Shown here: positions 25,495 to 34,900 of the stretch, piece after piece | Layout of the letters: each line of letters opens with the position of its first letter | Numbering within the stretch: the first letter of the stretch is position 1 | Assembly: GCA_963723355.1 (NCBI GenBank) | Contig: CAVRQQ010000007.1 | Coordinates: 21,758 to 85,757, forward strand | Source of the DNA: JAFDBW01 sp963723355 | GTDB taxonomy: Bacteria; Desulfobacterota; Desulfuromonadia; Desulfuromonadales; BM103 | Direction of reading: 5' to 3' | Length of the DNA stretch: 64,000 nt | Notes under the pieces: generated by a model | What the model was told of the DNA's origin: nothing | Database searches by the model: none | The model's input: the letters and a program-made list of their open reading frames with translations, nothing else | Position numbers and translations under genes: made by a program

Positions 25495-25564
25495 TTGATG
25501 AGCCTTTGCAACTTCTGGTCGGGGTTATTCCTGGCCAAGCCAGAACATAGTAATACGATTTATG

Positions 25565-25585
25565 AAAAAAGGCCAGTAAACTGGT
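25565..25585 (-). terminator. Weak terminator between unknown gene and queH
   Basis: On the minus strand, a short CCAGT/ACTGG stem followed by CCTTTTTT, about 40 bases after the stop of the 25622-27941 gene. The stem is only 5-6 bp, so strength is doubtful. Confidence 0.45.
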
Positions 25586-25621
25586 AACTTGCAATGCTGA
25601 TGGCTTAAAGCCGTGGCTTTT

Positions 25622-27941
25622 TCAGAAGTTCCCGGGCGGTAACCCCTGTTGGCGCCAGATCCTTCGCGCCAATCTTATCGCTGCCTGTCGATGTGGCTCT
25701 TCAAGACGGCACTCCCTGACCAGGTTGTTCCAGAGAAGCTTCAGGTCGGCACGGTATCTCTCGAGCAATTCCTCCAGGAGACCTTCATCTTTTGGTAAAT
25801 CGACTCCGGATCGTTCTGCATGGGATACCAGGATCAGTGCTTCGGCGGCGGGTTTACCCGAGACCTCGATCCTGTGGTCAGATTCGGAGGTGCGCAGGGA
25901 TATCCGGTCAAAGAATTGTTCGGCGACTTCTAGAGGCCCGTGCAGGTTGTAATGAATCAGTTCCGGTCGATAGATATCCATCAGGTAATGTTCCGGGAAT
26001 AGTGGGACTCCGTCGACGAAGACGGTCCTGGTAATCTCCTCGATTTGTGTCTTCCCTGCACGCCGGGTTTTTGGGTGAGCATTGACGATTTCTACAGGCG
26101 GCTGAGGAATCGCCGGAATCGGCCCGAAGATACTGCTTGAATTCCCGCTCAAGGCTCTCCGCTTCGGGGATTTCGCCTGACAACTGGGAACCAGAGAGGC
26201 TCAGGTCCTCAAGGCATTTTTCATCGGGCAGCAGCAAGCCATGGGCCAGTACGGCCTCGTCAACTTTTTCCGCCTTCGGCAGGTCTGCCTGATCACTGCA
26301 CAAATCCCATAGATATCTGCCGAACCGGGTGTGCAGAAAAAGGTATGTCCCCCATTTCAGCGAATCCGTCCAGACAGACCATTGCGTGCCAGCAACTGTC
26401 AAGCCCTTGTCGCATATCAGGCGCCGGATCTCTTCCGGGGCGTTAAGCCATATCTGTAAGGTTCCGGGCTGTTTGTCGATTGCGGTTGTCGGGATCTCGA
26501 ACTCCGTGTTCGGCAGGTGGACTTTGACATGTGTTTTGGATCTGGTGGATCGAATCAACCGAAACGCCTGCCTGCCTTGCCCATAGCAGGCAATCTCAGC
26601 GAGCTGATAATGCTCGCCCAGAATTAACCACAGGACCGCTACTCCCGGAGCCTTGTGCCAGGCCTGCGGCAGAACCAGGTACAGCTTTTCAGATACCTGC
26701 CCGGTGAGATAAAGCGCCTCCCAAAGCCAGACCGGGGTTTTGTTCGGCAGATCGAACCGCCGGTTTGGCCAGGCCTGGCGCAACCGTATCAGCCGTGACT
26801 CCCTTTCGTTCCGATCGAGTGCCTGCGGGTTGCTGAAAACAGCCAAGGCTGATGCAAATTTCTTTATCGGCAGGAGCGAGAAAAGATCTTTTTCATAGGT
26901 GCGTTGCCGTGGTGTTTCGGTCAAAGAAGCTCTCAATGCCCACCCGGCGAGACACGGACGAGGCGCAACCAGTGAGCAATCTCCTGCTGTGCGCGGGGGC
27001 GTGCAATTCACCCAGAGTGACGTGTCATCGGTTTGCCATGGCAGCTCGGGAGGTTCAAGGTCATAGCGATAGGAAACTTCCAGCAAAAGAAGATCAACCA
27101 GGGCAAGGGCCTGGTTTTCGTTTTGCGGCCATCCGAGCTGACGCATCCTGCTGGCCAGGTGATGCAGGCGCACGGCTTCCTGGTCCTGTAGAGGGGGCTC
27201 ATTCTCTCTAATCTCGAGCCATGTAAGTCTTCCGTCAAGGTTGATTAGGTCTGCCAAGGCATAATGCAGTACCTGCTCCAGTCTTTCCGGATTTAACCCG
27301 GGCGGCAAGTGTTTTTTGCAGATCAGGAAAAGCGTGCGCCACAGGCTCATCCAGGCTTTTTCCAAAGGGGCGAGTTCCAGCCATTCGTCGGCCGCTGTTT
27401 GTCCGGCAGCCAGGCGAGCGCTGACCGTCAGGCCGGGGGCAAGCTCCTGAAGGTTGCGTAAGCAGAGATTTGCGTAGTAATGCAACGTGAAATCAAAGGT
27501 GGACAGGGCCGTGCTGACGGAAATAAATTTAAGCTTCTCAAGCAGATCATTGAGCGTGTTTTGAAAGTCATCCGGAACGACGCGATTCGCCGGTGGCAGG
27601 GAAAAACAGTGCAGCTGGAGCGGAACGCCGTCAGCGATTTGCCATATTATGACGTCCCTGGCGGCCCAGGTTGTGAAGTGTCCCAACCCCAGGGAACCGG
27701 CCATGGCGACAGCTTTGTCAAGAAGTTGGCTGTCAACCGCGTCCGGTAAGAGGATCATGCTGCCCGCCAGCTGGCTGTCGCGATTGATCCAGAGTACGAG
27801 GTCCGGAACTTGCCTGCCATGTTCGGTCAGCAACCTCGGACAGATTTCCAGTCGTCGGAAAGGGAGGCGCTGCGCCTCCATCTGCTGGTCAATCCACGTG
27901 GCCAGTTGCTGGCGAAACTGTTGCAGGAGGTTCGGGTCCAT
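25622..27941 (-). CDS. Large protein of unknown function (frameshift near 26130)
   Basis: About 772 residues once a single extra base near 26130 is ignored: the first frame reads to EREFKQ and the second continues IFGPIPAIPQPPVEIV. I do not recognise it. The N-terminal 100 residues (LEICPRLLTEHGRQVPDLVLW, then SLGLGHFTTWAARDVIIWQ) resemble the nuclease-like N-terminal fold of type I restriction and related proteins, but the usual acidic/Lys catalytic pattern is not evident. The rest is Leu/Trp-rich with no motif I can name. It has no signal peptide or membrane segment and is monocistronic. Confidence 0.7.
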
Positions 27942-28130
27942 GGCTCAGGCGTGTATGGTCTCGTACTCAATAGAGGTGTACGTGAAAACAAAAGAAATCA
28001 ACAAGTGGTTGTTGAAACGCGACGCTGTCAAGAGTTTGTAAAGGACAGTAGATGATGTGCCCCAGGATGACCTGCTTATGATCCCGATCAGCCAAATCCG
28101 CAGACAGGGTTTTCACAGTTTGAAATAACT

Positions 28131-28155
28131 GAGGGCCGTCACCATGACGGCCCTC
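28131..28155 (-). terminator. Hairpin downstream of ruvB
   Basis: An 11-bp perfect stem, GAGGGCCGTCA/TGACGGCCCTC, with a 3-nt loop about 100 bp after the ruvB stop. The following bases (AGTTATTTC) are only moderately T-rich. The rest of the 27942-28256 gap shows nothing else. Confidence 0.65.
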
Positions 28156-28256
28156 GGGGTGTGTCAGCAGGGCAAGTGCTTGATTCACCCCCAGAATCTC
28201 AAGTTATCACAAGATTTCTCCGTGTAACAGGGAAAATCGCTCCTCCGGGATCTGTT

Positions 28257-29285
28257 TCACGAAAAAAGTGGTCCCGAATCGGTTTTTGATCCGGGCGTGC
28301 GGCCAAGATGAGAGTATGCCAGGTGTGTGGCGATTCGCCCGCGCGGAGTTCGGTTGAGGAAACCCTGTTGCAGCAGGAACGGTTCGATGACGTCCTCGAT
28401 AGTGTCTTTTTCTTCGCCAATTGCTGCGGCAAGCGTGTCAAGACCGACCGGCCCGCCGCCGAACTTGTCAATAATTGTCTCCAGCAACAGCCGGTCCATC
28501 TGGTCAAAGCCTTGCTCATCGACTTCCAGGCGAACCAGGGCCTGGTCTGCCATCTTCTTGCTAATTGACCCGTCACCATCGACTTGTGCGAAATCCCGCA
28601 CCCGTCGCAGCAGGCGATTGGCAATCCGCGGAGTTCCCCGGCTGCGACGGGCAATTTCACCGGCACCTTGACCATTGATTGCAACGTCCAGAATCCCCGC
28701 GCTGCGGGTAACGATCGTAGTCAACTCTTCATGTGTATAAAATTCGAGGCGGTTTAAGACGCCGAAGCGGTCACGCAATGGTGATGACAGCAGCCCGGCA
28801 CGGGTTGTAGCGCCGACCAGAGTGAAGCGCGGGATGTCGAGCTTGATGGTTCGCGCCGAAGGCCCCTGACCGATCATGATGTCGAGTTGATAATCCTCCA
28901 TGGCCGGATAAAGGATTTCTTCGACGACCGGAGAAAGTCTGTGGATCTCGTCGATAAAGAGGACATCCCCCGGCTCCAGGTTGGTCAGAACCGCGGCAAG
29001 GTCTCCCGGTTTTTCTATTACGGGGCCGGAGGTGCTCTTGATGTTGACGCCCATCTCCGCGGCGATGATGTGGGCGAGGGTGGTTTTTCCAAGGCCTGGA
29101 GGGCCGTAGAAAAGCACGTGGTCCAGCGATTCTCCACGACCGCGGGCGGCGCTGATGAAGACCTTGAGGTTTTCCTTGACCTTGCTCTGGCCGACATACT
29201 CCGTGAGGATTCTGGGCCTCAGGGAGACGTCAAAGGTCCCATCGTCATCAGTCTCTATAGCGGTGATCAGGCGATCTTCTTCCAT
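28257..29285 (-). CDS. ruvB: Holliday junction branch-migration helicase RuvB
   Basis: AAA+ motor that drives RuvA-bound Holliday junctions. The 342-residue protein has Walker A GPPGLGKTTLA, Walker B LFIDEIHRL, sensor 1 VGATTRAG, the SPLRDRFG arginine-finger region and a C-terminal winged helix (QQGFLNRTPRGRIAT). It follows ruvA and ruvC on the minus strand in the standard ruvCAB order. Confidence 0.97.
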   Translation of the reverse strand: MEEDRLITAIETDDDGTFDVSLRPRILTEYVGQSKVKENLKVFISAARGRGESLDHVLFYGPPGLGKTTLAHIIAAEMGVNIKSTSGPVIEKPGDLAAVLTNLEPGDVLFIDEIHRLSPVVEEILYPAMEDYQLDIMIGQGPSARTIKLDIPRFTLVGATTRAGLLSSPLRDRFGVLNRLEFYTHEELTTIVTRSAGILDVAINGQGAGEIARRSRGTPRIANRLLRRVRDFAQVDGDGSISKKMADQALVRLEVDEQGFDQMDRLLLETIIDKFGGGPVGLDTLAAAIGEEKDTIEDVIEPFLLQQGFLNRTPRGRIATHLAYSHLGRTPGSKTDSGPLFS

Positions 29286-29302
29286 CTGCTCTCAGCCGAA
29301 AG

Positions 29303-29905
29303 TCAGCGAACCAGGACTTTCAGTGCTCCTTTCAGGGCGTCTTCCATCGCTACGTCCGGCGCCAGTTCCATACTCTCCAGGACCTTGCGCGCCTGGTTCT
29401 CCTTGTAGCCCAGGTTAACCAGGGCGGAAATCACGTCGTTGATCAGATCACCGGACGACTTGCCGGGCAGGGATGAGACGCCTGTCTCGGTGAGATTCAC
29501 GTTGACCGGGCCGACCTTGTCCTTGAGCTCCAGGACCAGTCTCTCAGCAGTTTTCTTGCCGATTCCGGGCAGCCCGGAGAGACGTTTTACATCCTCGGCG
29601 GCAATGGCGTTCTTCAGGTCTGCCACCGGAATATGGGAGAGGATATTGACGGCAAGCTTTGGCCCGACTCCAGAGATTCCGATCAGGGTAACGAACAAGT
29701 CTTTTTCTTCGAGCGTCAGGAAACCGTAGAGGAGCAGGGCGTCTTCGCGCACATGCGTATGCGTGTAGAGGCTTGCTTCTCCGGTCTCGGGGAGGGCATA
29801 GAATGTCGACAGAGGAATGAAGAGACGATAGCCGACTCCACCGACGTCTATGATGACGTGGTCAATCGATTTGTAGACCAGGGTGCCGCGAACCAGAGCA
29901 ATCAT
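29303..29905 (-). CDS. ruvA: Holliday junction DNA-binding protein RuvA
   Basis: A 200-residue protein with the N-terminal OB fold (MIALVRGTLVYKSIDHVIIDVGGVGY), the tandem helix-hairpin-helix region (LIGISGVGPKLAVNIL and LSGLPGIGKKTAERLV) and the C-terminal RuvB-binding domain (SALVNLGYKENQARKVLESM). It lies 17 bp ahead of ruvB. Confidence 0.97.
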   Translation of the reverse strand: MIALVRGTLVYKSIDHVIIDVGGVGYRLFIPLSTFYALPETGEASLYTHTHVREDALLLYGFLTLEEKDLFVTLIGISGVGPKLAVNILSHIPVADLKNAIAAEDVKRLSGLPGIGKKTAERLVLELKDKVGPVNVNLTETGVSSLPGKSSGDLINDVISALVNLGYKENQARKVLESMELAPDVAMEDALKGALKVLVR

Positions 29906-29967
29906 GCTGTTAAAAACCTTTGGGTTGTAATCAGTGGTCCGTGATCATGGTTGAAGGTCGGGTATGA

Positions 29968-30462
29968 TCATCGTCCGTTGCTGATGGCCTGCTTCATGGT
30001 GCGGCTGTTGGCATGACAGATGGCAACAGCCAGGGCGTCGGCGGCATCTTCCTGGGCAACCTCCGGCAGGTTCAACAGTGCCTTGACCATCTGCTGGACC
30101 TGCTGCTTGGCGGCATGGCCGTAACCGACCACGGCACTTTTGACCTGGAGAGCAGAATATTCATGGACCTCGAGCCCAAGATTGACTGCGGCAAGAACCG
30201 CTGTGCCGCGGGCATGCCCCAGGGTCAGTGCCGCACGTGGGTTTTTCGCCAGAAAGACCTGCTCAACAGAGACCGCCTGCGGCGAAAACTCCTTGAGAAT
30301 AGCTGCCAGACCATCGTAGATGGTTTTCAACCTGAGCGGCAAAGGGTCGCTGCTGCGGGTTTTGATGGTGCCGTTGTCGACGTGGCGCAGGCGATTCCCC
30401 TCGACATCGATGATGCCGTAGCCGGTGATCCGTGTGCCGGGGTCGATGCCCAGAATTCTCAT
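29968..30462 (-). CDS. ruvC: Holliday junction resolvase RuvC
   Basis: A 164-residue RNase H-fold resolvase: MRILGIDPGTRITGYGI with catalytic D7, VSVEQVFLAKNPRAALTLGHARG with the second acidic residue, and DAADALAVAICHANS at the C-terminus. ATG 30462 is chosen because it gives the conserved N-terminus; a longer upstream frame is spurious. The 80-bp gap upstream contains GC-rich words shared with other gaps (see 52290-52358). Confidence 0.96.
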   Translation of the reverse strand: MRILGIDPGTRITGYGIIDVEGNRLRHVDNGTIKTRSSDPLPLRLKTIYDGLAAILKEFSPQAVSVEQVFLAKNPRAALTLGHARGTAVLAAVNLGLEVHEYSALQVKSAVVGYGHAAKQQVQQMVKALLNLPEVAQEDAADALAVAICHANSRTMKQAISNGR

Positions 30463-30542
30463 AATAAGGCTCGCGGCTCGTGGCGCGAGGCGCGTGGAGA
30501 AATTAATCTCGCACCACGAACCACATTCCACGGGCCTTTGGG

Positions 30543-31286
30543 TTACATGATTTTGTCCAACTCTTCTTCCGAGATGTCGAAGTTGGCGTAGACGTTCTGA
30601 ACGTCGTCATTATCCTCAAGGGCGTCCATTAATTTCAGCATGGTTTCCGCCGGTTTGCCCTCAAGCTGGACCTGGTTCTGCGGGATCATGGTGGCTTCCG
30701 CTGTTTCCCACTGCAGGCCGGCTTCCGCCATGGCGTCGCGGACTTCAATGAAGTTTCCCGAATCCGTAATCACCTCGTAAATGTCTCCCTCATCCCTGAC
30801 GTCTTCAGCCCCGGACTCGAGAGCGATCTCGAAAATCTGTTCAAAGTCATTGTCCGTTGCAAACGAGATCAACCCTTTACGGTCAAAAAGGAAGGCGACG
30901 GAACCACTCACACCGAGGTTGCCACCGTACTTGCTGAATATGTGACGAACGTCGGCAACGGTCCGGGTCCGGTTATCAGTAAGGAACTCTACAATCAGTG
31001 CCACTCCTCCCGGGCCGTACCCTTCAAAGATCCCTTCTTCGTAGTTGACTCCATCCAGATCGCCGGTACCTTTCTTGATGGCCCGGTCCACATTGTCTTT
31101 CGGCATATTGGCCTGTTTCGCCTTGTCGATTGCAGTGCGAAGCCTGGGGTTGGCATCCGGGTCGCCGCCGCCGATGCGGGCCGCTACCGTAAGCTCTTTG
31201 ATGATTTTGGTGAAAACCTTGCCACGCTTGGCGTCCTGTGCGCCTTTGCGGTGCTTTATATTGGCCCATTTGCTGTGTCCGGCCAT
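30543..31286 (-). CDS. yebC: YebC/PmpR-family protein
   Basis: A 247-residue protein of the YebC/PmpR (TACO1) family, starting MAGHSKWANIKHRKGAQDAKRGK. Long regarded as a DNA-binding regulator, some members assist ribosomes at proline stretches. Its placement upstream of ruvC-ruvA-ruvB is conserved across proteobacteria and supports one operon yebC-ruvC-ruvA-ruvB. Confidence 0.95.
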   Translation of the reverse strand: MAGHSKWANIKHRKGAQDAKRGKVFTKIIKELTVAARIGGGDPDANPRLRTAIDKAKQANMPKDNVDRAIKKGTGDLDGVNYEEGIFEGYGPGGVALIVEFLTDNRTRTVADVRHIFSKYGGNLGVSGSVAFLFDRKGLISFATDNDFEQIFEIALESGAEDVRDEGDIYEVITDSGNFIEVRDAMAEAGLQWETAEATMIPQNQVQLEGKPAETMLKLMDALEDNDDVQNVYANFDISEEELDKIM

Positions 31287-31386
31287 GTTTATCTCCTTGG
31301 CGTTTAACTAGATTTAAAAAACGCTTCATCCTAGCATACAGGCTTGCAAGGGAACAAGCCTGACAAGCAGGGTCGCACGCTTTGCG

Positions 31387-31417
31387 AAAAAAAAGCCGAC
31401 CCTGTCGGGCCGGCTTT
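31387..31417 (-). terminator. Terminator after cytidylate kinase-like gene
   Basis: Minus-strand stem AAAGCCGGCCC/GGGTCGGCTTT followed by eight T residues, 25-50 bases beyond the stop at 31442. It separates this gene from yebC. Confidence 0.92.
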
Positions 31418-31441
31418 CTAGAAGGCATCTATGTGCGATAT

Positions 31442-32269
31442 TTAGTGGTCGTCCGGGGTGGTACGGTATTCAACGACCTTGATGTCGTTCTTTAATTCGT
31501 GGACGCCCTCAGCGGTACGGGCCTGCTTCTCTGCCGTCTGTTTCTCCGCTGCGGAGTGAACCTGTCCCGAGAGGGTGACCAGGCCGTTAGTAACGCTGAT
31601 CTCAAGCAGGTAAGGGTCGATGTGTTGGTTGGACAGTATGGCAATTTCCACCCGTTTACGCATGATCAGATCGGATAGAATCTTCTTGCTGTCGGCCTTG
31701 ATCCCTTCAAGGTTTTCATCTTTGACGCTATTGCAAATGATCTTGACCGCCGTCTCCTCGGAGAGACGCTGGGTGTTGATGACGAGGTCGTAGTGGACGC
31801 AGTCTTCCCAGTCGCGATCGAAGTAGTACTTGATGAAACCGGCCCTTTGCTGGTCGCTTTTGCGGACCAGGAAGCGGGCTCGGTCCGGGTCGAGCCACTC
31901 CCGTTCTGCCCAGCGTTCGACACGATCCTCGAAAGGTGCGATAATCCTGGTGCGCAGGACACTGCCGATATCCTTGAGAAGGTCCTGACCGCCGCGACCG
32001 TAAATAACGACATTGCCTTTCAGGGCGGCCTCAAGAATGATCAGCTCAATCAGGTGCAGGTCGAGGAATTGTTTGGAGTCAAGCGTATCGACAAAATGGG
32101 GGGGCTTTTCGTCGGCCTGCTCAACTGCCTCCGGGGAGAGCCCGTAGGAGTCGGCTGCTTCCATGATAGCTTCGCCGTCAATCAGTTTATAACCTAACTT
32201 TTCGGCGACCATGTGGGCGATCGGAATACCACCACTGCCCATCTCTCGTGAAATCGTAATAATTGCCAT
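31442..32269 (-). CDS. Cytidylate kinase-like protein fused to BON domain
   Basis: A 275-residue two-domain protein. Residues 1-190 follow the cytidylate kinase-like family (AIITISREMGSGGIPIAHMVAEKLGY as a modified P-loop, VIYGRGGQDLL, REWLDPDRARFLV). Residues about 200-270 form a BON domain (RVEIAILSNQHIDPYLLEISVTNGLVTLSGQV), normally found in envelope or membrane-associated proteins. There is no signal peptide, so it is probably cytoplasmic. ATG 32269 follows GAGG. Substrate unknown; a nucleotide or small-molecule kinase is inferred. Confidence 0.8.
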   Translation of the reverse strand: MAIITISREMGSGGIPIAHMVAEKLGYKLIDGEAIMEAADSYGLSPEAVEQADEKPPHFVDTLDSKQFLDLHLIELIILEAALKGNVVIYGRGGQDLLKDIGSVLRTRIIAPFEDRVERWAEREWLDPDRARFLVRKSDQQRAGFIKYYFDRDWEDCVHYDLVINTQRLSEETAVKIICNSVKDENLEGIKADSKKILSDLIMRKRVEIAILSNQHIDPYLLEISVTNGLVTLSGQVHSAAEKQTAEKQARTAEGVHELKNDIKVVEYRTTPDDH

Positions 32270-32358
32270 CACTCAACCTCGCCTCATGCATAGAAAAACA
32301 GAAGCAATAGTACCAACTTGTCCGGTATCTGACAAGTACAAAGCCTCCGCTGACCTGT

Positions 32359-33312
32359 TCAGTATTTCGGTTTGAAATCGAAGCTGTGCCGGGTTTCGAC
32401 AAATCTTATGGTACGGGTTTTGGAGCGCATGACTATGGAGTGTGTCTCTGCTCCACCGGAATAATACCGAATGCCGCGCAATAAATCTCCGTTTGTGACG
32501 CCGGTTGCTGCAAAGACAACATCGCCGTTGGCCATCTCTTCGCACTGGTAGATTTTTTCAAAATTGTCGATGCCCATGCCTGCTGCCCGGTCCCGTTCAT
32601 CGTCGTTCATGAATATCAGGCGACCTTGCATGTCACCACCCATGCATTTAAGGGCTGCTGCCGCGAGGACACCCTCAGGGGCGCCACCAATGCCGAGCAG
32701 CATGTCAACCCCACTGCCTTCGACAGCTGCGGCAATGGCCGGGGCGACATCGCCATCGCTGATCAGGTGAATGCGCGCGCCTGCCTTGCGGATTTCTTCA
32801 ACAATCTTGTCATGTCTGGGGCGATCGAGAATGACCACAGTGAGGTCTTCGATGTAACACTTCTTCGCATCGGCAACCCGCTGCAGGTTGGTGGTCGGTG
32901 AGGCATTTATGTCGATGGCCCCTTTGGCCGTCGGGCCTACGGCAATTTTTTCCATGTACATGTCGGGGGCATGCAGAAATCCTCCCTTGGGAGCCAGGGC
33001 AATCGTTGCGATGGAACCGTTGAGGCCTTTGGCACAAATGTTCGTGCCCTCAAGTGGGTCGACAGCGATATCGACGTCCTGGCCATTGCCTCGGCCAAGC
33101 TGCTCGCCGATGTAAAGCATCGGAGCCTGGTCCATTTCGCCTTCACCGATGACGACAGTCCCGGAGATCTCAATCGCGTCCAGGGTGCGACGCATTGCCT
33201 CCGTAGCGGCTTCATCGGCTGACATCTTGTCACCTTTGCCGACCCATCGGCCACAGGCCAGAGCGGCGGCTTCCGTGACCCTGACCAGTTCCAGTGCTAG
33301 GTTGCGGTCCAT
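32359..33312 (-). CDS. glpX: Class II fructose-1,6-bisphosphatase GlpX
   Basis: Gluconeogenic phosphatase converting fructose 1,6-bisphosphate to fructose 6-phosphate. The 317-residue protein has the metal site GEGEMDQAPMLYIGE, DPLEGTNICAKG, GIGGAPEGVLAAAALKCMGG and the C-terminal ATGVTNGDLLRGIRY of the GlpX class. ATG 33312 sits 6 bases after AAGGAG. Fits acetate-driven gluconeogenesis in this group. Confidence 0.93.
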   Translation of the reverse strand: MDRNLALELVRVTEAAALACGRWVGKGDKMSADEAATEAMRRTLDAIEISGTVVIGEGEMDQAPMLYIGEQLGRGNGQDVDIAVDPLEGTNICAKGLNGSIATIALAPKGGFLHAPDMYMEKIAVGPTAKGAIDINASPTTNLQRVADAKKCYIEDLTVVILDRPRHDKIVEEIRKAGARIHLISDGDVAPAIAAAVEGSGVDMLLGIGGAPEGVLAAAALKCMGGDMQGRLIFMNDDERDRAAGMGIDNFEKIYQCEEMANGDVVFAATGVTNGDLLRGIRYYSGGAETHSIVMRSKTRTIRFVETRHSFDFKPKY

Positions 33313-33460
33313 TTGATACTCCTTGAAAAAACAATACTGTCCGACAGCGCCCGATATGATGACATCTTTCATGGGCAAAGACAAATTATTTTCAGGGTGA
33401 AATAATATTGTTTTCTGAATATAATGGGTGCAGTAAGATCTTAAAAAATGTGAGGAAATT

Positions 33461-33850
33461 ATGAAGCGGATATTTCTTTTAAGTATCGTCCCCTGGCTGC
33501 TGTTGCCGGTGCTCGTTGCAGCGGCTACTGCTCGAAATGTTGCGCCCGATGATGCTTACAGTATGGTCAGCAAGCGTGAGGGTCTTTATCTTCTGGACGT
33601 GCGCACTCCGGGTGAATTTCAACAGGCCCGGCTCGAAGGAGCGCATCTGATCCCCATTGACCAGTTGGTTAACCGCCTTACCGAACTGCCGAAAGACCGG
33701 CCGATCCTGGTTTATTGCGCGGTCGGCTCGCGTAGTGCTCAGGTGGTTAATTATCTGGCTCGACATGGCTACCCTGAGGTTTATAATCTGTATGGCGGAA
33801 TTTATTCCTGGGCTCAAAAAGGTTACCCAATCCTGCAGAGCAGGCCATAG
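33461..33850 (+). CDS. Exported rhodanese-domain protein
   Basis: A 129-residue single rhodanese domain behind an N-terminal signal peptide (MKRIFLLSIVPWLLLPVLVAA, cleavage near residue 22). The active-site loop is CAVGSR with catalytic C86. It probably handles sulfane sulfur in the periplasm. A GAGG lies 6-7 bases before the ATG, and TATAAT-like bases (about 33419) with a poor -35 lie upstream, divergent from glpX. Confidence 0.88.
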   Translation: MKRIFLLSIVPWLLLPVLVAAATARNVAPDDAYSMVSKREGLYLLDVRTPGEFQQARLEGAHLIPIDQLVNRLTELPKDRPILVYCAVGSRSAQVVNYLARHGYPEVYNLYGGIYSWAQKGYPILQSRP

Positions 33851-33905
33851 CAAGGGATGAGGTGCGAAGCGTGTGGCGCGAAACACCATAAGCCATAAGA
33901 GAGAA

Positions 33906-34055
33906 CTACACCGGGTAGATGAAAGGATGAACCTGAGTGGCTGGCAATTTTGACCCGTAGCCGTGAAGACTGTATTGTTTGCCATAAAGCAGGGTCAGCA
34001 CCATGGCGACAGCCAAGAGTATGCCGATGATGATTAGAAAGAAATCCAGCCGCAT
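33906..34055 (-). CDS. Small single-span membrane protein
   Basis: A 49-residue frame opening MRLDFFLIIIGILLAVAMVLTLLYGKQYS: one transmembrane helix and a short polar tail. GCAGG lies about 8 bases upstream. I do not recognise it; its clean hydrophobic profile and own start suggest it is real rather than chance. Confidence 0.5.
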   Translation of the reverse strand: MRLDFFLIIIGILLAVAMVLTLLYGKQYSLHGYGSKLPATQVHPFIYPV

Positions 34056-34109
34056 CAATTTGCCTGCCCGGTTGATAGTTGGCTTACATTCAAGGAGAGT
34101 ATAACAGAC

Positions 34110-34835
34110 ATGAATCATCCTTTCCTCTGGGCTCATCGAGGAGCCTCTTCCCTGGCCCCGGAAAACACCATGGCGGCGTTTTCCATTGCGGTTGAGTGCG
34201 GTGCTGATGGCCTGGAACTTGATATCCATCTCTCTCGCGACGGCGTCCCGGTGGTTATCCATGATGAAACGCTGGACAGAACCACTGAAGGCCATGGTCA
34301 GGTCGGGAACAAGACCTTGCGGCAGCTGCAGTTGCTGGATGCCGGCAGCTGGTTTTCAGCGGAGTTTGCGGGAGAATCGATCCCTGCCCTTGAAGATGTC
34401 CTGAAAACCTTCAGTGGCCGGGTGCGCCTGAACCTGGAAATCAAGGAGTTCAGGGCCGGGCTGGCGGTCCTTGAATTGTTAAAACATTATCCCGATGCCG
34501 ACTGTGTGGTCTCTTCCTTTGATTACCGGCTGCTTGAGCGTTTACGTGCTGCTGATGAGAGGTTGCCGATCGCTGTTCTCTATGCCTCCGGCAACTGGCG
34601 TCATGCCGTGAGGCTCGCCAGCGGTTTGCATGCCGTGGCCTTTCACCCCGAGGCAGGGCAGGTCGGGCGCCCGATGATCGCCGCATGCCGGCAGGCGCAA
34701 CTTCCCGTATACGTTTGGACGGTTGATCATCCGGTGCATGCGAGGAGCCTGTTCCGGACCGGGGTTGCCGGGGTGTTTACCAATGACCCGCTAGCTCTCC
34801 GCCAGATTGCCTTGCCTGCTGGTTCCTGGACGTAA
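34110..34835 (+). CDS. ugpQ: Glycerophosphodiester phosphodiesterase
   Basis: A 241-residue GDPD-family TIM barrel releasing sn-glycerol 3-phosphate from glycerophosphodiesters. Catalytic and metal residues appear in WAHRGASSLAPENT (His/Arg), GLELDIHLSRDG (Glu/Asp) and VVIHDETLDRTT (second His). No signal peptide, so cytoplasmic. AAGGAGAG lies about 10 bases upstream. Confidence 0.92.
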   Translation: MNHPFLWAHRGASSLAPENTMAAFSIAVECGADGLELDIHLSRDGVPVVIHDETLDRTTEGHGQVGNKTLRQLQLLDAGSWFSAEFAGESIPALEDVLKTFSGRVRLNLEIKEFRAGLAVLELLKHYPDADCVVSSFDYRLLERLRAADERLPIAVLYASGNWRHAVRLASGLHAVAFHPEAGQVGRPMIAACRQAQLPVYVWTVDHPVHARSLFRTGVAGVFTNDPLALRQIALPAGSWT

Positions 34836-34900
34836 TCCATTGTTGTGCTGCGTTGTTGGCTGCGTTACACTGCCGCCTGTTCCCGGAGGTGAATTCCATT

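Noticed and set aside
27967..28188. 73-codon minus-strand frame between the unknown gene and ruvB
   Set aside because: It runs through the ruvB terminator hairpin and lacks a ribosome site or protein-like composition.
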